The position numbers and the translations under genes were made by a program. Shown here in pieces: positions 12,643 through 24,470 of a stretch of DNA of 64,000 nt (its first letter is position 1; every line of letters starts with the position of its first letter). The notes under the pieces were generated by a model. It was not told the origin of the DNA. It was given only the letters and a program-made list of their open reading frames with translations, and made no database searches. Source of the DNA: Rotaria sordida (Eukaryota > Rotifera > Eurotatoria > Philodinida > Philodinidae); NCBI GenBank assembly GCA_905250125.1, contig CAJNOL010000579.1, positions 57,688-121,687 of the forward strand, written 5' to 3'.

Positions 12643-13867
12643 AAATGTAAAACTATTTGAATTCAATGCGTGTTAATCCATAAAGTGACAGAATTGGTAT
12701 AAAATCTAGAGAATATCAAGTATTAATCATGATGCTTATCCAATTAGGTATTATCTTATTAGGTGTTTACTTTTTCCAAAGTATCTAGTTCATTCAAGTG
12801 TCACAATATATTGAAAAGTAAATAAATAAATACTCAAATAGTTCGTGATAATTTTTATTCATCTATTGCTTATCAAGATTACTAAATGACTACCTTTTTC
12901 GTTCTGACTTGGACTGTCTGCCAGTTAAACGAGACCGACTGATATTTCTAATTTTTCAAATCTATTAAACTCTATATCTTGATAGTATAGTAGCATTTTA
13001 TTTTCATATACTTAATCAATTTATTTTCACAGAAATTATACAAAAATAAATTCTTTCACAAAATTAGCGAATTTAAACAAGAAGAAAAATCATTATAAAT
13101 ATTTTTCATAAGAAAATGTGAAAAAAAGAAGACAGTTTTGACTTCTAATTGAATAATAACATTGTTATTTTTTGTATTTTCGCTGAAATAAATTAATACT
13201 AGGTATTTTCTCCTGATCTTTTTTCATTCATTCGGTCTTTTATTCTCAGAGATATTCCATCAATTATAAATGATGAAAGCTGGTAGTCAAAACCATCAGC
13301 TTGTGGCGTCGTCTTATGGTTTACCTTCATTACGAAGAAAATTCATACTACATGACACATAGATCAGCAACTTTAGCCTGGTGGATCATGAAAATTTCCT
13401 ATGGACAGAGCAGAACAGGCTAAAATTCCAAATCTTAATCTATCGAGGGAGGTTACTCTTGTAGTCCAAAGGCGCTTGGAAGGCGAAAAGCCAGCTCAAC
13501 AACATTGATCTAGATAAAGCATTTCATCGCAATGCATAGTCCATGTTTAGTCTCGCAATTGTTTCCATAAGCATGAATACATTAATTCTATTAGACAATT
13601 AACTTTAATTAATGTTTATCATCTATGATAATATAATATATAATTCATTACGAACATGAATCAATCATTTAAAAAATGTTACAATAGAAATTTTCACGCA
13701 AAGATAATCGACTACGATTTGTTATTTTTTTTTCCCTGTTATTTTAGTGGCAGTTTTTAATAGCATTTACTGCCAATCACAGAAAACAATAATAGCATTG
13801 CACACAAAAAGAAAGACTATAGATAAAACAGACGCATCAAATGGTCAGTCAAATAAAATAATATTAT
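12643..13867. other. Intergenic with an unexplained GC-richer patch
   Basis: No gene is supported. A patch at about 13270-13520 is visibly richer in GC than its neighbours and has short open stretches in more than one frame, broken by stops. It could be a relic of a mobile element or an old exon. The last few hundred bases should hold the 3' UTR of the SDR gene. Confidence 0.4.
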
Positions 13868-15406
13868 TTAATCACATGTACTAAGATAACTACGTTTTCG
13901 ATGAGCATGATGATAAAGACCATTTGATTGATTACCATGAAATGTTGGAGATAAAGAATCAACTCTGTTTAATTTATCAATTGATTCTTTTCGAATATAA
14001 ATCGGTATTTTTGGATTAATAAATGCATTAAGAAGAATAAGAAATGCACGAGATGGTAATATACCTTTTATTAATGGTATTAAATAATAGAAACGTGGTA
14101 CACAAACCCATTTTCGATTTATCTAAATAGAATACATTTTAGATATAAACAATTGAAGTATGAAAATACAAACCAATATTGCATGCATAATTTTCTTTGC
14201 TGCATAATCAAGTGTAAGTGGTGGAACCAATGGATTAAAACGTGTTTTAGCTAGTTGATATAAATTTGTCGAAAGATAATGAGTTACTGCCGAAGTAGTA
14301 TATATACCATCATATCCTCCTATATAAGATATTATTTTAATAAAACAAAAAAACAAAGAAATTTCTATTTACCTAATGTTAATTCATGATCAACACTTTC
14401 CATAAGACCAACAAGACCAAATTTAGCTGTACATATATCTGAAAAATTTCCCAGACCAAATACAGCTGTTGTACCAAGTATTGTTACTATATGTCCGTGA
14501 TTATGTGTCATCATTGATGGAAGAATTTGACGAATTAACTAAAAAAAATATATATATATACATCTTAAGTATTTTTCATTATTCAATAATTATCATTCAG
14601 ATAGGTAGAACAAAAAAAAACCCTAAGCCATGTCAAAGGAAAATAGATATTTGTCTAATATAGTTCTATAATTATATCAAATATAAGAAATTATTGTTTA
14701 TCTTTATGCAAAAGAAAAACTTCTTATGATTACAAAATATTCTATCTATCTAAACTAAAGACAGCTATATACCCAATATGCTGCAAATAGATTAACATTT
14801 AAGCATCGTGAATATTCTTCTTCAGTCATCTCCAAAATAGATTTGGATGATAAAACAGCCGCTTTAAAATAAAAACAAATAAGTATATTCATACAAATAT
14901 TTCAATTATTAATAAACGCACAAACCATTATTAATTAACATTGTTATATCACCAACATCTCTCTCAATATTTTCTAAAAGTTGATGTACTTCATCTCGAT
15001 TTCCAATATCACATTTATATGTAAATACACGATTTTCATTATTAGGTGTTAATGCTAATTCTTTTGCTATTAATTCAGCTGTTTGTGCATTTCCATTTTC
15101 ATCAATATCACATAAAACAACAATAGCACCTCGTTTAGCAAATAAAAGTGCCATTTGTTGACCTAAATAATAAAATAATTGATCAATTAAAAACACAAAA
15201 AAAAAAAAAAAAAAAAAGACCAAAGAATTTAAATAATATTTATTTTTACCTAGACCATTTCCAGATCCTGTTATAAGTACAATTTCATTTCGAATATTTT
15301 TTTCTGTTGTTGAAAAAATATAATGACTAATAGCTTGTATAATAGTATGAATGACTTCAATAATTATTCCAATATAATATTTAAGATTTTTAATATGAGC
15401 CCACAT
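13868..15406 (-). CDS. SDR16C/retinol-dehydrogenase-like protein, Tyr lost
   Basis: Six exons: 15250-15406, 14926-15162, 14773-14861, 14373-14538, 14174-14319, 13868-14122; phases close to 349 aa. An N-terminal membrane-anchoring helix (about residues 10-30) precedes a classical short-chain dehydrogenase Rossmann fold: TGSGNGLG (about 45-52) for the dinucleotide, an acidic residue after beta-2 (LCDIDE), CDIGNRDEV, and NNAA split over an exon junction. Family members (RDH10, DHRS3, SDR16C5, 17-beta-HSD11/13) oxidise or reduce retinoids or steroids at ER membranes or lipid droplets. Here the usual Ser...Tyr-x-x-x-Lys site reads GTTAVFG...SDICTAK: Lys is kept, Tyr is Ile and Ser is replaced by Gly/Thr. 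It may therefore be a pseudoenzyme that binds but does not turn over substrate. Start is 22 nt after an oligo-T/AG acceptor-like site. Confidence 0.92.
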
Positions 15407-15814
15407 ATTTTATTATTCACAAACACATCTAAAAAAAATTGAATATCAAGATTATTAATGTCCCAAAAGAAAAATTATACAAAATATTTATCACAGAAAT
15501 AAAAGAAAAGAATGATACTTGTAAAAACTGCGAACATTCATATTTACTTATACAAGATTTTTTTACAATTAAATATCAATGTAGTCAAAGATAAATTTTA
15601 GAGTACGCACAAAAACAAACTGCGGACACTCATAGTTACTTTGATTTAAATTGTAAAAGATAATAATAATTACCTTGTATAATTAAAAATCAAAGTAACA
15701 CCATAGATGTTTGTATGATATTCATTTCAAACTCTATGTTTTCTAATTACAAATTTTGGTAATGTCTGTAGTTTTTACAAGTATCCAAAAGAAAAAAAAA
15801 AAGGAGTTCAATAT
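15407..15814. other. Short intergenic spacer
   Basis: About 400 bases between two minus-strand genes: the presumed promoter and 5' leader of the SDR gene and the 3' end of RNF103. An imperfect inverted repeat is visible: 'gtagtttttacaagtatcc' at 15766 mirrors 'atacttgtaaaaactgcg' at 15515, with further matching blocks between, so a small MITE-like hairpin of about 270 bp probably sits at 15513-15786. Confidence 0.45.
15513..15786. repeat. MITE-like inverted repeat, about 270 bp
   Basis: The left end (atacttgtaaaaactgcg) is mirrored at the right end (gtagtttttacaagtatcc). Inner blocks also pair: caaagataaattttagag and 'ctttgatttaaattgtaaaag' belong to a central region whose halves repeat 'aaagtaac' in opposite orientation. 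No protein is encoded. Ends and target duplication are not certain. Confidence 0.45.
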
Positions 15815-15819
15815 TTATT
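15814..15819 (-). terminator. AATAAA overlapping the RNF103 stop codon
   Basis: The minus strand reads GAATAAATATTG, so the TAA stop of RNF103 lies within a canonical polyadenylation hexamer. If it is the one used, the 3' UTR would be only about 15-25 nt. Other hexamers further down cannot be excluded. Confidence 0.5.
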
Positions 15820-18800
15820 CAACCATCACCGGTGAACGACAAAGTGGACATGTATTATATTCACTATTACATAACCAATTAAATAAACATCTACGATGAA
15901 AATGATGAAGACATGGTAATGTACATATGTAAACATTATTAAAATATTTTTCAAGACATATTGAACATTGATAAATTTCACTTATATTCATTTCATTTTG
16001 AGATGAATTTAATGAATTATTATTTTCATCAGTTTCACTTGTATAAAAATAATCTTGTTGAGATATTGAAACAATATTTGTTATACGTCGATGTATAAAA
16101 GATTTTTTTAATGTTGAATCATATTCATTTATATTATTAGATTGTTCTAATTCAATATCAGAATAATATTCACTTGTACCATGTATTGTTTTTCGTCGTC
16201 GAATTGTAAAACGCCATATAGGAAGATTTTTAAAAGCAATTATTCGATTATTTAATATATTTACATTTGAATTTATTGTTAATAATGAATATTGATTTAA
16301 CCAAAGACTATCCTGAGAAAAATAATGTATTAAAGTATTATCAGTATGTTCATTTGATTCTTGATCTGAAAATAAAATACATAAAACAAATTGCCAAACT
16401 TTTGAACATAATGCATGTGTTTGATCGATCATTATAATACCATTTGGTATCTAAAATGAAACATAATTCTTTTTAATTCAACAGTAAAATTATGCAATAA
16501 GATATGTTCGATATATAGAAAGAAAAAAAAAAGCATCGTTAATAATATATTCTTTAAAAAATGAACCAAAAATCTTCGAAATCTATCATATAAAGTTGTA
16601 GCAACAGTGAATGATGAACTTCGCCTCTTTCTTTACTGCTTGACATATGCTAGCAAAGGCTAAAGTCCATATAAAATGAGAAGTAAAATCTGGATATGCC
16701 AATAAATAGTCTAGATAAGGACACGCACATTCGGTCATATAAAGAGTTTATTCAATAGGAATTTACTTTTGACCAAGAAGAAAAACAATACTGAAATTTG
16801 CAACAAGAGATTAGTCTAATGAGAAATTCATTAAAAATGTATAAGAATAATTCTTTCATTTTTTTTATTTGAGTTATGGATTCATGTAAAAGAGTCTGGA
16901 GAAAGTAACTCCCTAATCTTGAAAAAATTTTCGTTTTTCTGCAGTGAACTTTCAGCGTTTTTTTTTGCACTTCGATTCCCAAAACAAATGTTCGAACCTC
17001 ACCCTGAAATTCAGTTAACTTTAGCAAAAAGCCTCATGAGTCATCGACTTGTCTCCAATGCTGGCAACTTCGGATCATTTCATGCTATTTTAATAAAAAA
17101 TTTTTGTAATTCTATTCTTAAGATTAACTTTTGAATATTAACACTATTGAACTGCAATTATCTTCTATTAGACAAAATCTCATAATCGATTTTGAATTTG
17201 AAACTTATTCAATGAATAACATTTTCGATATTTATCAGTATCTGTCTATATATATATATTCTTTCATAGTAATCAATGATTAATTAACTAATGTTGTGAA
17301 TATAGAACATTTATTAAAAGATAAACAGTATATATGAATTTTTCTATATAATTCATTATGTTTCTTATGTACCAATTTTTAAGTTTTATACATTGAAATA
17401 ATATAAAATAAAAAATATTTCGAAATACGATTGATATTTTCAAAATATAAAATCAGATGTGTATTCATTTAATTATTAAACTTACATCATATGTTATTGA
17501 TCCAAATCTTTCTTTTAAATACCATCTAAAACATAGACCTAATCCAATATGTAATATAATCATATTTGAATATAAAATCCATTTTGATACAATTGAATAA
17601 ATAAATAAATCATTTCTAATAAACATTAAAATTTTTGAATATTGTGAAAATTTTATTAAATAAAATGATATTATTTGTAATATATAATCAATTGTATTTG
17701 TTGATATATAATTTAAACATAATAACCATAAAAATCCAGATATAATATTAATTATTAAAATTTTTTTAAATAATAAAAAAAATGATTGTACTAAATAAAT
17801 ATCATAAAGAAAATAAATATTTAATATAATAAAATAAATATACATTAATGTTTGAATATTTATTGTTAAATATGATAGAAATATATTTAATGAACGATAT
17901 GAATATAATTCATAATAATTATTATATGAATTATTTTTATTATTATTATAAATATATGTATTTATTGTTGAATTTTGAAATAAATATTTTATTTGAAAAG
18001 TTTTATTTTCTTGAAAATTTATATGAAAATTAATAATAGAACCATAATGATATAATAATGTAAAATAATAAATTGGTATTATTGATGAATATGAATTTTT
18101 ATTTATTTGAAATTCTAATATTGATCGATTTTTTATTGGTAATTCATACCAATTAAAATTTTTATTTATATGATTTTCTAATGTTTTACTTAACCATTTT
18201 AATATATATTGATAATTATAATGTACTATTGAATCAATATTATATGAATAAATATTAATTGAACGTCGATTTATTGTTGGAATAAGTAAAATAAATCGTT
18301 CAGTATATAATGTTCGACATAAATTAGAATATTCATTATTTGAACAATTAACTATTCCTGTTTGAATATTAAATAATGATAAACGACGTTCAATTATTTG
18401 CCATTTATCAGTAGAAAGATAAATTAATGATTGACGAAGTTTTTCATTAGGTAAAAGATGAATAAACCTAATTTTCAATAGAAAAAAACAAATAAATATT
18501 CAAGACAATCAATAATTAATTTTTTACCAGATTGTATCTTTACAATCATCAACAAAATCAAGTAATTGTTTATATGATGAAAATACTATTGTTTGACGTT
18601 TTGTATAATCTTCAATAGGTTCAAATAATTCAATTTTTCGAACAGAACCTATAAATAAATCGAAAATATTTAATAATAAAATTTATTTCTCGATATTTTG
18701 TTTTTTTTTTTGTTATAAAGACAAACGGCCGAGAAGTTCATATACATTGTAAACGATCAAACATTCAAATTGACAACAACTTTGCGCGATTTATTTGACT

Positions 18801-19757
18801 TGAAAAATGTTATGTATTTGATAGAGAATACTTCTATAGACTGTTTATATCCTATGAACATTCTTCTTTTTTTTTGTTTTGTTTTACTCAACAACGAAGA
18901 TTTGAATTGATATGATGTAACATGATAAAAGAAGATAGTGTTCATAACATTGCAAACAACTTTAAATTGTATGTTATATAAACAGTCGTTTTTTTTGAAA
19001 ATAAAAATGATGAAGATAAATTAAGTCTGTCTTTATAATCAAATTCATTATTTACATAAATTTGATTATTAAATGTTTGGCATTGCCAGTTTTTCCATTA
19101 AAATGATATACTACTAGCTTATCAATGTTTCTAGGCATTCATAATTACCAAAAGAAAAACGAATATCATCTAAAGATCATAATAAGTTTGAAGAACGTGT
19201 CAACTATATCGATATCCATAGTATAACATACAGAAAAAAAAACAATCGTTTGCCTCGGCACGCACTGATTACAAATGAAAAAACAAAGATAACATATGAC
19301 ACGATTCTTTCATCAGCTGGAAAAAAGCAATATTGACTCAAACATTATCTTTCGTCAATAAATAACTACAGCTTGCTAATGTTAGTACCTATATGACAGT
19401 AAAGTACTTTCAAACATTAGCATCACACTAATAGGTACAAAGAAATTCAAACTATTTCAAAATTTTTCTAATCATCAATGAATTATTCTCTTCTTCATCT
19501 CCCTGATAATATTATTCACCTGTCTGTTCAACCATTTTAATTAAATCATATTTTTCATTAATATTTACATATGCTAAACCCCGTAGATTAAGAATATGTT
19601 GTAATTGTTTAATATTTAATTGATTAATAGATACAATTTGTTGAGAAAATAAATTATGTGTTGATAAATGAAAATAATATTGATATAAATCATATACACG
19701 ATTGATAAAAAAAAAAGAAATAAAATACAAACAAACAAATATATAACGACTAATCAT
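15815..19757 (-). CDS. RNF103: RNF103 (KF-1)-type RING-H2 E3 ubiquitin ligase
   Basis: Four exons: 19520-19757, 18528-18648, 17486-18467, 15815-16450; phases close to 658 aa (human about 685). In order: an N-terminal signal anchor; a SAP-like stretch (LNLRGLAYVNINEKYDLIKM) that matches the RNF103 N-terminus; a thioredoxin-like lumenal region (ELFEPIEDYT, then NIQTGIVNCSNNEYSNLCRT); several hydrophobic segments (about residues 320-460); the diagnostic LPIWRF motif; and a C-terminal RING-H2 finger, CSICLEKYFNNVYICTLPCL with HHFHRRC and CPLC (C-x2-C-x14-C-x-H-x2-H-x2-C-x12-C-x2-C). RNF103 is an ER membrane ligase acting in ER-associated degradation. Exon 3 is extremely rich in Ile/Asn/Tyr. Introns 1 and 3 are long (~0.9 and ~1.0 kb). 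An AG lies directly before the ATG. The stop codon sits inside an AATAAA. Confidence 0.93.
16451..17485 (-). other. RNF103 intron 3 (1.0 kb)
   Basis: An unusually long intron for this window. The part at 16850-17110 is less AT-rich and open on both strands, but neither frame has a domain or splice support. It may be an old inserted element. I see no gene in it. Confidence 0.5.
18649..19519 (-). other. RNF103 intron 1 (0.87 kb)
   Basis: AT-rich intron with oligo-A/T runs; no exon, RNA gene or clear repeat is seen. A short inverted pair (atgttagtaccta near 19379 and 'cattagcatcac...taggtac' near 19416) could form a hairpin. Confidence 0.45.
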
Positions 19758-20352
19758 CTAAAGCAAAAAAAAAAAGAAAGAAGTTGAAAATAAAAATCAA
19801 AGACAAATGATTTGTTTTTTTTTTGTCTGAAATGAGTTTTATATACATTAGAAATATTGTTTCATAGAAAAACAAACAAACAAACAAACAAACAAACCAG
19901 GTCACACAAAAGAAAAAACACGAAAAACAGAAATTGGAGTGTAAGAGAAAGAGATTGTATGACAAATAAAATAATGTACAATTATATTTGTTGAGCAATC
20001 ATTAAAAAAAATGAGAAGCAAAAAAAAAAAAAGGTAAACTTGATTTATCTTTGTTGGGTTTTGTTTTCTGAATTGTGGTTTTGTTTTATGTTTTATTATT
20101 TTTTTTTTCCAAAAAGAAATGACAAAATATATAAATTATCAGAGATCAAAAACATCATACATCAATGTGTGAAATTATAAGACTAGACAAGAAAAAAACA
20201 AAAAACAAAAACCAAAAAAAAAAAAAATAGTAGCAAGAAGAATTTCACTGTGATCATGCAAAAACTTATTAAAGTTAGGCACACTTATGATTATTATTAT
20301 TTTATTTTATTGTTGCTATTATTGGTGTATATATCATTCTCATGACATTTAA
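19758..20352. other. Spacer between RNF103 and the kelch gene
   Basis: Directly upstream of the RNF103 ATG the minus strand has a long pyrimidine run ending in TTTAG, an acceptor-like site with no leader left between AG and ATG. A (CAAA)n tract is at 19868-19898. The right part is presumably the 3' UTR of the kelch gene, with many homopolymer runs. No gene is seen. Confidence 0.5.
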
Positions 20353-23300
20353 TTAAGATAATTTAGCAACAAGTAATAAATGTTTTCGTTGAATTTGTTG
20401 ATTATGTAATATAGACCATCGATCATCATCAATATTATATATTTGTATAATCCAATAATAATCTTTATTTAAAGATTTTTTATCTTGTGTTATTAATAAA
20501 GATTCTTTTTCTGTATCAGTTAAATTTGATAAACATACTAAACCACTAACAATAAGACGTCGATCAACAAGTACACATTGACAATAATTTATATATGAAT
20601 ATAGCATTGATTGTTTTAATAAGATTTCATTACGTACTAAATTAAAACGATAGATTTGTTTTGATTGCCAATAAACAAGATAAAGATCATCATCATGTGT
20701 TACAAGTGAAAATCGACCTATATTATTATTGCGTGGTAACATATAATAACCAGCTGATGTTAAACATGGATCGTTTACAATAGCGTTATCTATCGATGGA
20801 GTCTATGAAAAAAAAAAAATATTTATATATAAATAATTTTTATAATTATTTGAATAAATATGAAGATAAAGATTTGTTCTTTGAAATCGAAGTTTACATT
20901 TAGAATCTATTAGACAGTGTCATATACTATAACTTGAATATAAATAATAAATCTTCATAAGCAACTCTTGCCATCTATTTCATAAAGATAAAAAAGTTAC
21001 GATGACCGATCTACTAATTTTAGATTGATATACAACTTCAAGTTTTATCATTGACAAAAAAAAAACAGAAAAATCGATGAAAATGTTTATTTGCAATATT
21101 TTCATGTCTTACGATAGGGATAATTAATGACTTGAAAAACTCTTCATCATCATAAATCCATAGAATGTATGTTGATCATATTCGCAATTGTATGCCTATT
21201 AGATATTAGTAACTTAGAATTATTGTTACATTCTTAGAACAACGATTCAATGAAGTTTTTTTGTCTAACAGAATCTGATCAAGAAAATAATAATCATTTT
21301 GATGAAAAAAAAATTTTCTAACTTACTCTTGAAAGTTGTGTTTTATCTTTTCCTGTTGTTGAAATTGATGATGCTAATTCATCATTAGATGTATTCATTT
21401 TAATAGTTTGTCCATTAGTAAATTCATCCGAATGTTGCATTCTCAATTTATATGTATGTAACATTTGTGTATCATTTTTATTTGATAATAATAACCATTG
21501 TCCTGTTGCTACAATTGGTTCACATTGATATGAAGGCACACTTTCACCAAGACATGTCCATGTTTCAGTTATTAAATCAAACATATCAACTGAACGACAT
21601 GGACTTGATGTTGATGATGATGATGATGATGAATTTGTAATACCAAAAAATAATAAAACAAAATTTTGAAAAATAACACATGTATGTTGACCACGTGGAT
21701 ATGGTAAACATATAGAAGACATTTGCCATTTAAGTGTTGATAATGAAAACATCCATATATGATCACTTAATTCACCAGAACGTAATTGTCCACCAAACAA
21801 ATACAATGTTGTATTTGTTGATACACATGATACATGAGAAAAAAGTTCTGGTAAACCACCAAGAAAACGCCAACGTTGTCGAAAAAAATCATAAGCATGT
21901 AAAAGACAATGTGAAGATGATAAATGACAGTCAGGTGATGGAGAACGATTATGATGATGATGAAAATTTAAAGAATAATCACAATGATTTGAATCAAGAT
22001 GACTTTAAATAAAAAAAGAAAAGAAATCATTGAAATTATACACATAACAAATAGCGTAGTTTATATAATAGACTAATATATTTTTTTCTACAGGAAATTA
22101 TTAATTATTATCTGATTTCCGCATTGTATACTAAATCAATAGAAAATGTTCTATTCAAACGAGTGATTGAAAAGTACTTAGACAAAATGTTCATTCATTT
22201 TTTTAGCTTACATTACGTTCCTACAAAAAGAAAACTCGGCTCATAACTCCTAAAATAAAAGTTCTAGAAAAATTTTGAATCCATATTCAAAATAAACACA
22301 AAATTCTGATTCTAACTCAATGTTTTCAAATTTCTATGCGCTTCTAAAAAAACAGACTACAAAAAGGAATAATTATTTTTCCATTATCCATTATAAGATT
22401 ATAAGAAAAAAAATATTATCATAATTTTATTTTAACTAATATATGAATTCGCTAATTTTTTAAATTACACTTTGATAGAGTAAAGTTTTGTTTTTACAAG
22501 TAACAAAATTCTGTATAGCCTCTTATTAAACTACTATAAAAACTTATAAATCATAATTTATGAAGAATGATGAATTGAAACTTCTGATAAGATTTTCATA
22601 TCAAATTAACAATAGACAGAAAAAATTTTCTTTGATCAAAGTTGATTAAATCCTATCTTCAAAAATTGTGAACTATAAGATTAAAACGTACACTACATAT
22701 TTGAATACACTCGACAATTTTTTTAAATGAATTTATTCTTTATGATTTCTTTCTATTCATTTAAAAGACTATGTATATACACAATGAAAGATTTCTCAAT
22801 TGATACAATAATAAAATGCTTAGAAAAATAAACAAAAATAATTTTATTATAACTGTTTTTTTGTCTGTACTATTTATTATTAATAAAAACTTGTAATTTA
22901 AATTCTTATTCTAATAAATTAAATTTTTCTATAGTAAACAACTTTTGAAATATTTATACAATAAAATATCATTTTTTATATTTTTAATTAAATTTCTTCA
23001 CTTTTTTAGAATAATATATATATACTTTTTCTTTTATATTACATTTAAACATTCTCTCGGAAGTTTTTCAGTATTTACAGTTTAATATATCATAAGTACA
23101 AAGAAACATAAGTTTTTTAACCTTGAAACTTAAAACGATTTTTCTTATTGTTTTTGTCTAAAGAATCTTTCATATTCATTCATTCGTAAACGATTTAGTT
23201 CTAAGGCTATTATTCAACTAAATAGAAAATCTCTTGTTTTTCTTTTTTTTTCTTAAATCAATATACTTTTGATTTAAGACATGATTTGTTGTTGTTGTTG

Positions 23301-24470
23301 TTGTCGTTGTTGCTGTATCATTAATTTGTAATTGAGTAGAAAAGTTTTGATAAAATGCTACAATTGATTCATCAGGTTCTTTTGTATTTGTTGATTGTTC
23401 ATTTTGATCTTGTTCATCATCATCATTTTCATCATCACTCGAAGGTAATTCAATCACAATTAAATGATATCTGATCTGAGTACTTGGTCTGAACAATAAA
23501 AAAAAACAAAAACAACGCACGTATTATATATAGAGAGAAAGAAAAAAGAAACGATAATAATGAAATACCTAATTGGACCAAGTAAATCTGGAATAAAATT
23601 ATTTGAATAAAAATCTTTTAATGTACGTAAACAAGTTGTATATTTTTGTACTAATTTTTCATTACGCATTGAATTTGTAACAAAATCACTATCACTTATT
23701 GAATTTAAACGTATAAATTTAAATAAACTTTGAAAATATTGTTCACGTTCAATTGGACGATAATTAACCCATTGTACAATTGTTAAAAAAACATATTCTT
23801 CTTTAGGTATATCTAAATTATCATCAGATAAAACTTCCATTAATGTATGTTCATTTAAATGAACAAATAAATTTTTTTCATATAAACACATAAAATGATC
23901 AACTATATATTGTAATGTTGTACGACGTAAATTTTCTAATGAATATAATGTTGCTAATTGTTCAATTTGTATACAATTATATATATTCATTTGTAAATAA
24001 AGAAATTTAATAAGTAAATCAGTTAATTCTTTTATTGCTAACATAACACTTGCATTAAACATTTCAAATAAATTATCATATGTTATATCTGTATGACCTG
24101 TATAAATAAATTCAAGTATACGTTTCATTGTCCATGGTGTTATATCTTGTATACGAACATTGCCTTCTGTTGATTCACGAAAATTATATGAAAACATCGC
24201 ACGAAAATATGGTGATGCAGCAGCTAATATTAAACGATGACAAGCAAATGGAACACCATCAACATATATAGTTACATCAGTAAATAAATCTGATAAACGA
24301 AATTGATTTATTGTTGAAAATAATGACGATGGATAATCAAAACAATTTATTGTATGACGTGATTGATGATGTTGTTCAATTTGATTTGTTGTTAATGATA
24401 TTGGTATTGAATTTGATGGATGTGAATGTTTTCCGGGAGATGATATAATTTTATTTTTTGAAGTCGACAT
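20353..24470 (-). CDS. BTB-BACK-kelch protein (KLHL family)
   Basis: Four exons: 23569-24470, 23267-23488, 21327-22002, 20353-20802; phases close to 749 aa. The BTB/POZ domain (about residues 58-165: LFTDVTIYVDGVPFACHRLI, ASPYFRAMF, IYTGHTDITYDN) is followed by a BACK domain (to ~290: EEYVFLTIVQWVNYR) and a degenerate kelch propeller (from ~400: LYLFGGQLRSGELSDHIWMF, PRGQHTCVIF, DMFDLITETWTCLGE, IIQIYNIDDDRWSIL). Such proteins usually act as substrate adaptors of CUL3 ubiquitin ligases, the propeller binding the substrate. Exon 2 inserts an acidic (SSDDENDDDEQDQNEQ) and poly-Thr linker between BACK and kelch. The kelch exons lie beyond a 1.26-kb intron; its donor (AA|GTATAT) is inferred from phase. 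I cannot name the paralogue. AG lies directly before the ATG. Confidence 0.9.
22003..23266 (-). other. Kelch-gene intron 2 (1.26 kb)
   Basis: AT-rich DNA with no exon or repeat recognised. An alternative reading is that the BTB gene ends at the stop at 23218 and the kelch exons are a second gene. The phase match at the junction (AA plus T) and the usual BTB-BACK-kelch order favour one gene. Confidence 0.55.

Noticed and set aside
16985-17005. 'gttcgaacctcaccctg' as a tRNA T-loop
   Set aside because: No acceptor stem, anticodon arm or terminal pairing around it; no tRNA was found anywhere in the window.
16752-17134. Overlapping frames on both strands in RNF103 intron 3
   Set aside because: Low similarity to anything, no ATG/splice logic, and the intron phase already joins exons 3 and 4.
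23218-23266. In-frame stop at 23218 as the end of a stand-alone BTB gene
   Set aside because: A GTATAT donor at 23266 gives a phase match to the kelch exon, and BTB-BACK-kelch is the usual order; kept only as an alternative.
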